This document shows, piece by piece, positions 16,257 to 25,050 of a stretch of 64,000 bases of DNA (positions are counted from its first letter, which is position 1; every line of letters starts with the position of its first letter). The stretch comes from Clostridia bacterium. Its GTDB lineage: Bacteria; Bacillota; Clostridia; Christensenellales; Aristaeellaceae. The notes beneath the pieces are model-generated. The model was not told where the DNA came from. It saw only the letters and a list, made by a program, of their open reading frames with translations, and searched no databases. The stretch covers positions 45,500-109,499 of the forward strand of contig JAGBEX010000002.1 in NCBI GenBank assembly GCA_017936765.1. The letters are read 5' to 3'. Position numbers and translations under genes: made by a program.

Positions 16257-19160
16257 TTACTCGTCCACGCACCGCAGCCAGCACAGCCGGGCATCGCCCG
16301 TCAGCTTCACCGCCACGTCCACCGCATCGGGCAGCTCACCCAGCGCCAGGGGGATCTCCACATTGGCGTAGATGGGCTGCTGCAGCGCAATGCGCGCAGG
16401 CTCGTCGGCGCGGATCTTGTTGTCCTGCAGGTTGAAGGGCGCCGGGTTGTAGTCCACCGTGCTGCCCTGCCAGAAGCCAGCCAGCTGGCCGTTCACCAGC
16501 ACCTCGGCGCGGCAGCCTTCGGCGCTGCACAGGTGCAGGATCATCTTGCCCGTCAGGGTGGATGCCGCCACGTCGCCGTAGCGCAGCAGGGTCTCCTGGC
16601 CGGGGATGGTCTTCACCGCCGTGAAGCCATACTGCCCCTGGGTCAGCTGCATATGCTCGTAATCGTCAAAGCACTCCGCGGGGGTGCGCTGGCGCAGGTC
16701 GCGCTGGCCGATGGTCTCGCCGGGGACCTCCACCTGTGCCGCCAGGGGCAGCTCCGCGCTGGAGCGACCCACCGCCAGGGTATAGCAGCCTGCCTCCACC
16801 AGCAGCTTGCAGCTGATCACATCGTAGCAGCGCAGCTCCTGCACCGGCACGGCGATCTCCACATGGCGCTTCTCGCCGGGGGCGATAGCCTTCAGCCGCC
16901 GGAAGCCCACCAGCTGCTTCAGGGGCTTCTTCATGCGGGAGGCCGGGGCGGTGGCATACACCTGCGCCACCTCATCGCTGGTGGCAGCGCCGGTGTTGGT
17001 CACATCAAAGCTCACCCGCAGCGTGGTCTGATCCTCCATCTCCACCGCCAGATCGCTGTAGGCAAAGGTGGTGTAGGTCAGGCCATGACCAAAGGGATAC
17101 TGCACCTGCCCGTCAAAAAAGCGGTAGGTGCGCTTGCCCTTGATGATATCGTAATCGTCCATGTCCGGCAGCTGGTCGTCGCTCTGATACCAAGTCATGT
17201 TCAATCGGCCAGCCGGGGCATTGTGACCCAGCAGGGTCTCCGCCATGGCAATGCCCATATCCTGGGCGCCGGTGGCGCTCCACACCACGGCCCTGGCATC
17301 GGTATGGAAGGCATAGGGATAGTTGCTGAAAAGCGCCATGGCCGTGTTGGCATTGGCGGCCACAACAGCATCCATCAGCCTTTGCTGATAGGGCGGCAGC
17401 ACGATGGTCTCCCGGTCGTGTTCCTCCTTGGCGTTCACCATGGGCTGGCAGCCCAGGGCCAGGATCACGATCTTCTTTTCCGCCGCCAGCTTCACCGCCG
17501 CATCGGCGCCGCGCGCCACCACCTGCATGGTCAGGGCGGCAGGCTCCACCCCTTCGCCGGTGATCAGGCGGTCGTTTTCATCCATGCCAACGGGCATATC
17601 AAACCGGTTGTGCAGCACCACCGTGCCATCCGCCTGGGGCAGCACGCGGAACATCTCTTCAATATGCCAGCTGAACACCGCCTTGTTGGCAGCCTTCACG
17701 GGGGCGGTGCCTTCCTTCACGGCCTCGGGATCCATGGCCAGATACAGCCCGGTGCTGGTGGCGCGGAAGTTGTAGCTCCCCTCGCCCCAGTCCTCCTTGA
17801 TGAACACCTCCGGCTCCCCGCCCAGGCACACATGGCCTTCGGCGTCCAGGTGCAGGGGCATGCCGTTCAGGGCAAAGGTCACCCGGTCGTGGCCGTCACA
17901 GCAGGCTACCTCGCCCAGCAGCTGGGCAAAGCCCTGCTTCAGCGTGGTGCGGAAGGTGGGTGCGCCGCCGTACCAGTCCTGGTGCCAGGCATCCGCCAGG
18001 GGGCCGATGAGGGCAATGTCCTCCGCCTGCACGGTCTTGTCCAGGGGCAGCATTTCTTCATTTTTCAGCAGGACCACGGCCTCCCGGGACACCTGACGGC
18101 AAATGGCCTGATGCTTCTCGCAGCCCAGGTCGGCTTCCGTCACCCGGTCGAAGGGGTTGCGCTGCTGGGCATCATACACGCCCAGGCGCAGCTTGGTGCG
18201 CAGCACATTGCGGATGGCCTCGTCCACCTCCGCCTCCGTCAAAAGGCCCAGCTCGTAGGCCTCCTTGGCGGCGGGGTACACCAGCGCCGGATTGTCGGAC
18301 ATGCTGTCCACGCCCGCCTTGATGGCGTTGGCCACGGTCTCCGCGTGCATACCATAGGCGTGGGAATGAGTCACCACCAGCCCCATGGCACCGCCGTCGC
18401 CCACGGCGTGGGTCAGACCATACTGCTTTTTCAGAATGTCCCGCACCTCGTGGTTCAAAATGCCCTGCACGCCGTTGATGCGGTTATAGGCCGTCATGAT
18501 GGCCTCCGCACCGCCCTTTTCGATCACCCGGCGGAAGGGTTCCAGGTAGGATTCATATTGATCACGGAGCGTGATAGTGGCGTTCTTCCACACGCGGCCA
18601 CGCTCGGTATTGTTGGCATAGAAATGCTTCAGGGTGGCGGCTACGCGGATGTAATACGTGTCGTCGCCCCGCATACCCTGCACAAAGCCGGAGGCCATTT
18701 CACCGGTGAGGAAGGGATCCTCGCCATAGCCTTCCTCGTTGCGACCCCAGCGGGGATCCCGCTCCAGGTCCACGGTGGGCGCCCAGCGGCACAGCCCGCG
18801 GCCAAAATGGCGGTGGTGCAGCACCCGCGCTTCCACGCCCGTCACCATGCCCGCCTGACGCAAAAGCTCAGGATCCCAGGTGGCGCTCATGCCAATGGGC
18901 TGGGGGAAGGAGGTGGTGGGTTCCGGGGGGCGGCGCATTTCCACCGGCCCCTGATCATTGCGCGCCTGCACGCCATGGGCAGCCTCGCCGCCCACGCCCA
19001 CGCCGGGAATGCCCAGGCGCGGCAAATCAGCCCTGCCGCCACCGGCGATAAGGCTCAGCTTTTCATCCATGGTCAGGGCATCCAGCAGCCAGGCGATGCG
19101 CTCTTCATCCGTGCGGGAAACATCCCAGAAGGGCGTGGTCTTATCGATCCTGCAAGTCAT
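16257..19160 (-). CDS. Glycoside hydrolase family 3 beta-glucosidase/xylosidase
   Basis: 967 residues. GH3 N-terminal barrel from about 30 to 330, with DLERDPRWGRNEEGYGEDP, the VAATLKHFYANN His-containing loop and the nucleophile Asp255 in HAVGDGGAMG (in place of the more usual SDW context). The GH3 C-domain follows (GPLADAWHQDWYGG), then a fibronectin-III-like domain (DQTTLRVSFDVTNTGAATSDEVAQVY), then about 150 residues that look like a CBM6-type domain. No signal peptide, so it is intracellular and acts on imported beta-linked disaccharides. AGGAGA precedes the ATG. Confidence 0.93.
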   Translation of the reverse strand: MTCRIDKTTPFWDVSRTDEERIAWLLDALTMDEKLSLIAGGGRADLPRLGIPGVGVGGEAAHGVQARNDQGPVEMRRPPEPTTSFPQPIGMSATWDPELLRQAGMVTGVEARVLHHRHFGRGLCRWAPTVDLERDPRWGRNEEGYGEDPFLTGEMASGFVQGMRGDDTYYIRVAATLKHFYANNTERGRVWKNATITLRDQYESYLEPFRRVIEKGGAEAIMTAYNRINGVQGILNHEVRDILKKQYGLTHAVGDGGAMGLVVTHSHAYGMHAETVANAIKAGVDSMSDNPALVYPAAKEAYELGLLTEAEVDEAIRNVLRTKLRLGVYDAQQRNPFDRVTEADLGCEKHQAICRQVSREAVVLLKNEEMLPLDKTVQAEDIALIGPLADAWHQDWYGGAPTFRTTLKQGFAQLLGEVACCDGHDRVTFALNGMPLHLDAEGHVCLGGEPEVFIKEDWGEGSYNFRATSTGLYLAMDPEAVKEGTAPVKAANKAVFSWHIEEMFRVLPQADGTVVLHNRFDMPVGMDENDRLITGEGVEPAALTMQVVARGADAAVKLAAEKKIVILALGCQPMVNAKEEHDRETIVLPPYQQRLMDAVVAANANTAMALFSNYPYAFHTDARAVVWSATGAQDMGIAMAETLLGHNAPAGRLNMTWYQSDDQLPDMDDYDIIKGKRTYRFFDGQVQYPFGHGLTYTTFAYSDLAVEMEDQTTLRVSFDVTNTGAATSDEVAQVYATAPASRMKKPLKQLVGFRRLKAIAPGEKRHVEIAVPVQELRCYDVISCKLLVEAGCYTLAVGRSSAELPLAAQVEVPGETIGQRDLRQRTPAECFDDYEHMQLTQGQYGFTAVKTIPGQETLLRYGDVAASTLTGKMILHLCSAEGCRAEVLVNGQLAGFWQGSTVDYNPAPFNLQDNKIRADEPARIALQQPIYANVEIPLALGELPDAVDVAVKLTGDARLCWLRCVDE

Positions 19161-19200
19161 GGATCAATTCTCCTTTAGTTTTCTCATTGGATTTGCCAGC

Positions 19201-19229
19201 ATCATACCACACTTTTTCCTGGATGGAAA
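19201..19229 (-). promoter_or_regulatory. Probable promoter of the GH3 gene
   Basis: On the minus strand, TTTCCA and TATGAT are separated by 17 bases, with the -10 about 40 bases before the GH3 start. The -35 match is moderate. Confidence 0.5.
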
Positions 19230-19270
19230 GCCCGTAATTTCTCTCTTCTTCCGTATTTTTATTGGCTATC

Positions 19271-20647
19271 CTACATCCTGCGGATCTTCCGCACCACGGG
19301 GATAGCCATGCAAATGGCGGTGACGCCGGTCAGCACGTTGGAGACCATCATGGTCAGGCCCACGGCCTCCACCCCCAGGCTGGTGAAGTGCTGGAACACC
19401 CACAGCACCGGCACCCGATAGGCAAAGACCCGCACCACATTCAGCACCATGGTGCGCTTGGTGTACCCATAGCCGATGAGCAGCGCCACCGTGGCGGAAT
19501 TGATGCCCAGGGTCACATAGCCCAGCATCTCCCAGCGGTGGATGCTGACGATCATCTGCTGGAAGCCCGCGTCAAACTGGCTCTGGGACTGGGCAAACAC
19601 CGTGGCCAGCCAGGGCAAGCACAGGGAAACCAGGGTCAGCCCCACCAGACCGATGGCCACGTTGACGCCAATGAGCAGGAAGTAGAATTGCAGCGTGCGG
19701 CTGTACTTCCCCGCGCCCCGGTTCTGACTGATCAGCGGGGCGGTGCCATCGGTAAAGCCGATGTGCCAGGAGGTGGTCAGACCGCCGATATTGTTGGAAA
19801 TGCCCAGCGCGCCCACCGTCAGCGCACCATACACGCCGGACATGGCGTTCACGATCACCTTGCCAGCTGCAAAGAGCACTTTCTCGGCAGAAACGGGGTA
19901 GGCCAGGTTGATCACCGGCCCCACGGTCTCCCGCTTCAGCCGCACCTGGCTGAGGGTGAAGCGGAAGGCGCCGTCGTCCCCCGGCATGGTGCACAGGGCA
20001 TAGGCCAGCACCAGCAGCTGCCCCACCAGCGTAGCCACGGCAATGAGGATCAGCCCACCCTTTGCTACATATACAAAGAAGGCCGAGAGCGCCAGCTTCA
20101 CCAATATCACGCCCAGGTTCAGCAGCAGGATGCGCCGTGCATGGCCGCGGCTGCGCTCGATGGCGATGTACACCGTGTTGAAGAACCCCACCACCAGCGA
20201 GAGGATCTCCACCCGGAAGTACCCCGCACCGGTGGCGATGAGCGCCTCCGGCGTTTGCAAAAGCCGCAGGAACGGCTCGGCAAAGGGAACCAGCGTCAGC
20301 GCAATGACCCCCGCCACCAGCACCGCCATGGCATACACCGTGGAGACCCGGCGGCGCACCAGAATGTCATCCCCCTGGCCATAGGCCTCGGCGATCTTGA
20401 TGCTGCCGCCCACAGCCAAACCGCTGCCCAGGGCGTTGATCATCAACGTGATCTGGCTCAGGCAGGCCACGGCGGACACCGCATCGGAGCCGATGTGGGA
20501 GGCCATCAGCGCATCCAGCACCTTGAAGATGGATTGCAGCGCCTGATACAGCGCCAGGGGTGCGGACACCGTGAGCAGCACCCGCAGGGGCGAGGCATTC
20601 AGCGCATAGTCGCGAAACCTCTCGTCTTTCTTGGAAAAACCAGCCAT
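19271..20647 (-). CDS. MATE family efflux transporter
   Basis: 458 residues, 12 predicted helices in two related halves, the length typical of MATE exporters (for example LRVLLTVSAPLALYQALQSIF at the start and EAVGLTMMVSNVLTGVTAICM near the end). GSGLAVGGSIKIAEAYGQGD is the conserved loop of the first half. It would extrude cationic or amphipathic compounds in exchange for Na+ or H+. The ATG giving MAGFSKKDE has GGAGG 5 bases upstream. A strong terminator ends immediately in front of that RBS, so expression may depend on read-through from the ATPase gene. Confidence 0.9.
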   Translation of the reverse strand: MAGFSKKDERFRDYALNASPLRVLLTVSAPLALYQALQSIFKVLDALMASHIGSDAVSAVACLSQITLMINALGSGLAVGGSIKIAEAYGQGDDILVRRRVSTVYAMAVLVAGVIALTLVPFAEPFLRLLQTPEALIATGAGYFRVEILSLVVGFFNTVYIAIERSRGHARRILLLNLGVILVKLALSAFFVYVAKGGLILIAVATLVGQLLVLAYALCTMPGDDGAFRFTLSQVRLKRETVGPVINLAYPVSAEKVLFAAGKVIVNAMSGVYGALTVGALGISNNIGGLTTSWHIGFTDGTAPLISQNRGAGKYSRTLQFYFLLIGVNVAIGLVGLTLVSLCLPWLATVFAQSQSQFDAGFQQMIVSIHRWEMLGYVTLGINSATVALLIGYGYTKRTMVLNVVRVFAYRVPVLWVFQHFTSLGVEAVGLTMMVSNVLTGVTAICMAIPVVRKIRRM

Positions 20648-20655
20648 GCTTTCCT

Positions 20656-20693
20656 CCGAAAAAATGCGCACTCCCACAAGGGGGAATGCGCAT
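20656..20693 (-). terminator. Terminator after the msmX-type ATPase, abutting the MATE RBS
   Basis: On the minus strand, ATGCGCATTCCCC pairs with GGGAGTGCGCATT (a perfect outer 8 bp) and T residues follow, running directly into the GGAGG of the MATE gene. Confidence 0.75.
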
Positions 20694-20711
20694 GATTTTG
20701 CTTCATTGGAT

Positions 20712-21788
20712 TCAGATCACGTTCTCCGTCTCCGCATCGAAGAGGTACACGCCCTCATAGGGGATGGAGAAGGCAATGTCGCTGTCCATGTCGGGGATCT
20801 CGTGGGGGGTGACCTTCAGGATGGACTTGTCGCCGTCCACGTCCACATACACGTTGGCGTTGTCGCCCAGCATTTCGGTCAGCTCCACCGTGCCGGAGAC
20901 CACGTAGGCGTCGGCCTTTTCGCCCAGGGCGATGGCCTCGGGGCGGAAGCCGAACACAATGTCCTTGCCCTCGTATTCGCTGATGCGCTCGCCCAGCTTC
21001 TTGCTCAGGTCAAGGCTGTGCTGGCCGATGGTGATGCAGCCCTTTTCCACCTTGCGGGTGATGAAGTTCATGGGCGGCTCGCCAATGAAGCCAGCCACGA
21101 ACATATTCACAGGGTTGAAGTAGACCTCCTTGGGGGTACCCACCTGCTGCACGTAGCCATTCTTCATCACCACGATGCGGTCAGCCATGGTCATGGCCTC
21201 GGTCTGGTCATGGGTCACATAGATGGTGGTGGCGCCGGTCTCACGGTGGATCTGGGTGATCTCGGAGCGCATGGTCACGCGCTGCTTGGCATCCAGGTTG
21301 GACAGGGGTTCGTCCATCAGGAAGATGCCCACCTTGCGGATGATGGAGCGACCCACCGCCACGCGCTGGCGCTGGCCGCCGGACAGGGCGCGGGGCATAC
21401 GATCCAGATACTCGGTCAGGCCCAGGATCTTGGCGGTCTTCTGCACCCGCTCTTCGATCACGTCCTCGTCCACGCCCTGCAGGTTCAGGCCAAAGGCCAG
21501 ATTGTCGTACACGGACATATTGGGATAGAGGGCATAGCTCTGGAACACCATGGCCACTTCACGCTCGCGGGGACCCCAGTTGTTGGCCAGCTCGCCATCG
21601 ATGAGGAAGTCACCCTTGCTGATGTCCTCCAATCCGGCGATCATGCGCAGCGTGGTGGACTTGCCGCAGCCGGAGGGGCCGACGAACACGATGAACTCAC
21701 CCCGCTCGGCTTCCAGGTTGAAGTCATGCACGGCGTGGAAGCCATTGGGATAGATCTTGTTGATATTCTTCAGCGTAAGGTATGCCAT
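20712..21788 (-). CDS. msmX: Sugar ABC transporter ATP-binding protein (MsmX/UgpC type)
   Basis: 358 residues. Walker A GPSGCGKST, signature LSGGQRQRVAVGR, Walker B IFLMDEPLSNLD, switch His in THDQTEAMTMADR, and a C-terminal OB-fold/TOBE region with FGFRPEAI. This is the multitask ATPase type that energises several CUT1 importers in Firmicutes, a plausible partner for the permeases at 11.6-13.5 kb that lack an ATPase. The start giving MAYLTLKN is chosen for AGGAGC 8 bases upstream. It is divergent from an AraC gene. A second, similar ATPase lies at 25.1 kb. Confidence 0.94.
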   Translation of the reverse strand: MAYLTLKNINKIYPNGFHAVHDFNLEAERGEFIVFVGPSGCGKSTTLRMIAGLEDISKGDFLIDGELANNWGPREREVAMVFQSYALYPNMSVYDNLAFGLNLQGVDEDVIEERVQKTAKILGLTEYLDRMPRALSGGQRQRVAVGRSIIRKVGIFLMDEPLSNLDAKQRVTMRSEITQIHRETGATTIYVTHDQTEAMTMADRIVVMKNGYVQQVGTPKEVYFNPVNMFVAGFIGEPPMNFITRKVEKGCITIGQHSLDLSKKLGERISEYEGKDIVFGFRPEAIALGEKADAYVVSGTVELTEMLGDNANVYVDVDGDKSILKVTPHEIPDMDSDIAFSIPYEGVYLFDAETENVI

Positions 21789-21837
21789 GGTGGTTTGCTC
21801 CTTTACTTGGACGTTTGCGGCAAATTTTGCCACGGGA

Positions 21838-21871
21838 TAGACAAAACCGACTAATTTTGGTACAATACCAA
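21838..21871 (+). promoter_or_regulatory. Promoter of the araC-type gene with overlapping TTGGTA-N3-TACCAA dyad
   Basis: TAGACA and TACAAT are 17 bases apart. A perfect dyad TTGGTA-CAA-TACCAA (21857-21871) covers the -10, a position suited to autoregulation. Confidence 0.6.
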
Positions 21872-21895
21872 ACAGAAACGCCACGAGGTGATGGG

Positions 21896-22687
21896 ATGAA
21901 TGATATCATCTTCGCCGGGAAGCACGTGTTGACCTACAACGTGAGCCGGCACAAGCATAAAAACTGGGAGTTGATCTACTGCACAGGCGAAACAGGCAAG
22001 TTCGTCTTCAGCGATCTGGAGCTGCCCTATGCCGAGGGGGATATTGTGGTGATCCCGCCGGACATTCCCCACGAAAATGTGAGCAGCGCCGGGTTCACCA
22101 ACATCCACCTGAACATCGATAACGCCACCCTGGCCTTCCGCCAGCCCACCGTGGTGCGGGACGATGTGAACCAGTCCCTGCGCCATCTCTTCGCCGATGC
22201 GTATTACCTCTTCTGCGGAGATCCGGAGCGCCGGGCAGCGCTGCTTTCCTCCTATGGCAATCTCATCGTGCGCCATGTGAGCCTGGGGCGCACCTCCCAC
22301 CCGAAGAACCGGGTCGTGGAGGAGATCGAGCAGAGCATCGTGCAGAACTACGCCAACCCCAATTATGAGCTGGACGAGGTTTTGTCCTCTATGCCCTACT
22401 GCTATGATTACCTGTGCAGGCTTTTCCGCCAGGAGGTGTGTACCACACCCCATAAATACCTGACGAACCTGCGCTTGCAGGTAGCCGCGGATATGCTGCT
22501 CTCCGGCTGCACCAACGGCAGCATTTCGGAGATCGCCCATATGTGCGGCTTCCGCGATCCGCTGTACTTCTCCCGCCTGTTCAAAAAGCGGTACGAGGTC
22601 TCCCCCAGCGCCTATGGCCGTCAAACGCCCCAGGAGCAGCCGGAGGATCCGGATTCCGATAGTCAGAAGATCATTCTGCCTGAATAA
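21896..22687 (+). CDS. AraC family transcriptional regulator
   Basis: 263 residues. N-terminal cupin sensor (HKHKNWELIYCTGETG and YAEGDIVVIPPDIPHENV) and C-terminal double HTH (ELDEVLSSMPYCYDYLCRLFRQ; SISEIAHMCGFRDPLYFSRLFKK). The ATG at 21896 is chosen because GAGGTGAT precedes it closely. It is divergent from the msmX-type ATPase and convergent with GH105, whose 3' end it overlaps by 17 bases. By position it is the likely regulator of the pectin-type locus that runs to 32.3 kb. Confidence 0.92.
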   Translation: MNDIIFAGKHVLTYNVSRHKHKNWELIYCTGETGKFVFSDLELPYAEGDIVVIPPDIPHENVSSAGFTNIHLNIDNATLAFRQPTVVRDDVNQSLRHLFADAYYLFCGDPERRAALLSSYGNLIVRHVSLGRTSHPKNRVVEEIEQSIVQNYANPNYELDEVLSSMPYCYDYLCRLFRQEVCTTPHKYLTNLRLQVAADMLLSGCTNGSISEIAHMCGFRDPLYFSRLFKKRYEVSPSAYGRQTPQEQPEDPDSDSQKIILPE

Positions 22688-23804
22688 GCCTGCGCACCTC
22701 GGTGTAGCATAGCACCAGGGGCGCCACGCCCTTGGCATCGTTGTTCACCACAGGTTCGGAGATGTAGTAGGCATAGGTGCCGTCCCGGCGGTGATCCTTC
22801 TCCGGCCCCAGGCCTGCCACCAGGCAGATGCCGCCCAGGTCGATGCCCTCATCATGGAAAGTCAAATACTTGTTCACAATGCCGTCGAAGGTCTTCAGGC
22901 CCTTGGCGGCATATTCTTTGGCCAGCACGCCCAGGCGAGCGCCCTTGAGCATGGCATAGGCCATCATGCTGCTGCCGCTGGTCTCCAGGTAGTTGCCCTC
23001 GCGGCCGGGCTGATCCACCACCTGCCAGTACATACCGGTCTCTTCATCCGCATAGGTGGAAACGCTCGCCATCATTTCGCTGAGCAGCGCGGCCACCTCG
23101 GCCTTCTCGCTGCCCTCGGGCAGGATCTCCGCCAGGTCCACCAGCGCAATGGCGAACCAGCCCATGGCCCGCAGCCAGAAGCTCTGGGAAAGGCCGGTCT
23201 CCTTGTCCGCCCAGAACACGGTGCGGCTGGCATCGTAACCGTGGTAGTAGAGGCGCTTCTGCTCGTCGAACATATGCTGGCGCACGATGCGCAGCTGCCC
23301 CACCACGTCGGAATAGTCCCCCTGGCCAAAGTGCTTTTCATACAGCGCGGCAAAGACCTGCGCCATATAGATGCCATCCAGCCAGACCTGATTGGGATAA
23401 ATGGCCTTGTGCCACCAGCTGCCCTCATGGGTGCGGGGCTGCTGCTGCAGCGCAGCGTGGAGCCGCTCTGCCGCCAGGCGGTATTTCTCCTTGCCGGTCA
23501 TGGCGTACAGGGGAAACAGCACACGGCCTTCGTTGATATCGTCCAGGGTCTGCTTTTCCTTCTCCCAGGTGCGAATGGTGCCATCCTCACCAATGAAGCT
23601 GTCCACAAAGCTCTCCACAAAATCGGAGTATCTGCTGTCGCCCAGGATCCGCGCCATTTCCAGCAGCGCGGTGAGCATACAGCCGTCGATGTAATTCCAG
23701 GAGGCAGGCTTGCCCTGGCGCACCCGCTCGATGTTCCAGGCGGTCTTCTCCGGGGAGGACTGCTGGATCAGGTGCAGAACATAGCTGTCGATCTTTCCGT
23801 ACAT
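22671..23804 (-). CDS. Glycoside hydrolase family 105 (unsaturated rhamnogalacturonyl hydrolase)
   Basis: 377 residues, the normal GH105 length. SWNYIDGCMLTALLEM, the substrate-binding GSWWHKAIYPNQVWLDGIYMAQ (catalytic Asp in WLDG) and GWFAIALVDL match YteR/YesR enzymes, which release unsaturated galacturonate from lyase products in the cytoplasm. The ATG at 23804 has GAGGG 6 bases before it; an ATG two codons earlier sits directly on that RBS. It follows two membrane-protein genes and is the last gene of the locus, pointing to pectin or rhamnogalacturonan oligosaccharides as the transported substrate. Confidence 0.92.
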   Translation of the reverse strand: MYGKIDSYVLHLIQQSSPEKTAWNIERVRQGKPASWNYIDGCMLTALLEMARILGDSRYSDFVESFVDSFIGEDGTIRTWEKEKQTLDDINEGRVLFPLYAMTGKEKYRLAAERLHAALQQQPRTHEGSWWHKAIYPNQVWLDGIYMAQVFAALYEKHFGQGDYSDVVGQLRIVRQHMFDEQKRLYYHGYDASRTVFWADKETGLSQSFWLRAMGWFAIALVDLAEILPEGSEKAEVAALLSEMMASVSTYADEETGMYWQVVDQPGREGNYLETSGSSMMAYAMLKGARLGVLAKEYAAKGLKTFDGIVNKYLTFHDEGIDLGGICLVAGLGPEKDHRRDGTYAYYISEPVVNNDAKGVAPLVLCYTEVRRLIQAE

Positions 23805-23838
23805 TCGCATCCCTCGCAAGAATTCGTTGGGCAGCGCG

Positions 23839-24459
23839 TTACTTTCCCTTGGCGTCGCTGATGATCTTTTTGAAGGTGTTCCGGATGGCCACACACAACA
23901 GATCCGCCCCGGTGGCAAACAGGCCGAACAGCACCGGCTCCACGCTCAGCAGCCGGGTGTTTTCCACGCCGCCGGTAATGGCATAAATGGCGCTGTTGAT
24001 GGTGTTGTACACCGTTACCACCAGGAACATCAGCAGGAAGCCATAGGCCAGGTTCATCACAAAGCCTGCTGCACCCCTGCGGGTCACCATCATCCACCGG
24101 GCATTGCCGCCGGGCAGCTTTTCCGTAAAGCGCAGGAAATGGTTGATCAGCAGATCCGTCACCATGCCCATCACAATGGCGGCGATGAACAGCATATCAA
24201 TCTGGTTAGGCACCAGCATCCCCAGTCCCATGAACACGAAGAAGCACACCGCGCCATAGAACCAGAACTTGATGAGGACCACCTTCAGCCATTCCGGGAA
24301 GCGCCACTTCACCTTGCCGGAGCGATACTTGTCCAGCTCCTCTTTGGAATACCGGGGGGTGTTTTCCTTGTCGGCAGACACCAGGTCTTCCACCGCGCCG
24401 GTATGCAGGTCGTAATAGGAGGCGCTCTTCTTTGACTGATCCTTCTTGGTTTTGCTCAT
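23839..24459 (-). CDS. Small membrane protein D of the ABC locus, function unknown
   Basis: 206 residues. A charged cytoplasmic N-terminus (about 60 residues, KTKKDQSKKSASYYD...) is followed by about four hydrophobic helices: FWFYGAVCFFVFMGLGMLV, MLFIAAIVMGMVTDLLI, GFVMNLAYGFLLMFLVVTVY and PVLFGLFATGADLLCVAI. It has no EAA loop and no recognisable catalytic motif. The start is the ATG 9 bases after GAGGAAG; the upstream gene stops 4 bases before it. It sits between membrane protein C and GH105 in one transcription unit. A transporter-accessory role is inferred from position only. Confidence 0.75.
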   Translation of the reverse strand: MSKTKKDQSKKSASYYDLHTGAVEDLVSADKENTPRYSKEELDKYRSGKVKWRFPEWLKVVLIKFWFYGAVCFFVFMGLGMLVPNQIDMLFIAAIVMGMVTDLLINHFLRFTEKLPGGNARWMMVTRRGAAGFVMNLAYGFLLMFLVVTVYNTINSAIYAITGGVENTRLLSVEPVLFGLFATGADLLCVAIRNTFKKIISDAKGK

Positions 24460-24463
24460 GGAA

Positions 24464-25036
24464 TCAGGCTTCCTCACTCAGGAGGATGGCGTCCATCTGG
24501 CCCACCTCTTCCACCGGCAGCGAGGTATCGATGCGGCGGAGCAGCTTGCGCAGCACAGACACCAGCATCGTCAGCACAGCGCCCACAGCGATGATGATGC
24601 GATGCACGCCCAGCATATCGTAGGCCGTGGTGATGTAGCGGGTACCCTCATCCACGGTGATGGGGTTCACCTCGCGGGTCAGCGCCTTGGTGATGCAGCT
24701 CATGTAGTAGGTATCGCAGAAGATCAGCACGCCCAGCATCAGGAACATCAATAGCAGCATGGGGATATTGGTCTTCTTGCGGTGGGGATAAGCGTTGAGG
24801 AAGCACACAAGGCTCAGCATGGAGAAGAGCATCGTGCAGAAGCCGCTCAGACCCATGCCGGTCAATTGCAGCTTGGCGGTGGTGTCGGAGACGTGGGTCA
24901 GGTTGAGAGAATAGTAGAGGAAGCCCACTGCCAGCACCAGCATGGGGATGGTCTGCGGCTTGCGCTTGAGGGAAACGATCATCTTGCGGATGGATTCCTT
25001 CAGGCCGCCGCGCTGCTTTTTGCCTTTATTGGCCAT
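24464..25036 (-). CDS. Small membrane protein C of the ABC locus, function unknown
   Basis: 190 residues. A basic N-terminus (MANKGKKQRGG...KRKPQ) precedes four probable helices: IPMLVLAVGFLYYSLNL, GLSGFCTMLFSMLSLVCFLN, IPMLLLMFLMLGVLIFC and IIIAVGAVLTMLVSVL. The C-terminus is acidic. AGGAGGAG stands 5 bases before the chosen ATG. It overlaps the region just after the msmX-type ATPase stop (15 bases apart) and is followed immediately by protein D. No family is recognised. Together with A, B and D it forms a set of four membrane proteins around the ATPase. Confidence 0.75.
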   Translation of the reverse strand: MANKGKKQRGGLKESIRKMIVSLKRKPQTIPMLVLAVGFLYYSLNLTHVSDTTAKLQLTGMGLSGFCTMLFSMLSLVCFLNAYPHRKKTNIPMLLLMFLMLGVLIFCDTYYMSCITKALTREVNPITVDEGTRYITTAYDMLGVHRIIIAVGAVLTMLVSVLRKLLRRIDTSLPVEEVGQMDAILLSEEA

Positions 25037-25050
25037 GGTTACTCCTCCTT

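Noticed and set aside
16176..19178. Very long open frame (about 1000 codons) on the plus strand opposite the GH3 gene
   Set aside because: It is a shadow of GH3 caused by high GC at third positions: low-complexity His/Gly/Ala-rich translation, no RBS, no family motifs. Similar antisense frames opposite pflB (4348-6708), the large binding protein (27529-29697), GH120 (32741-34732) and CotH (41067-43193) are rejected for the same reason.
20648..20677. Upstream start of the MATE protein (MGVRIFSEES...)
   Set aside because: It lies in the terminator hairpin and has no RBS; the internal ATG has GGAGG at the right distance.
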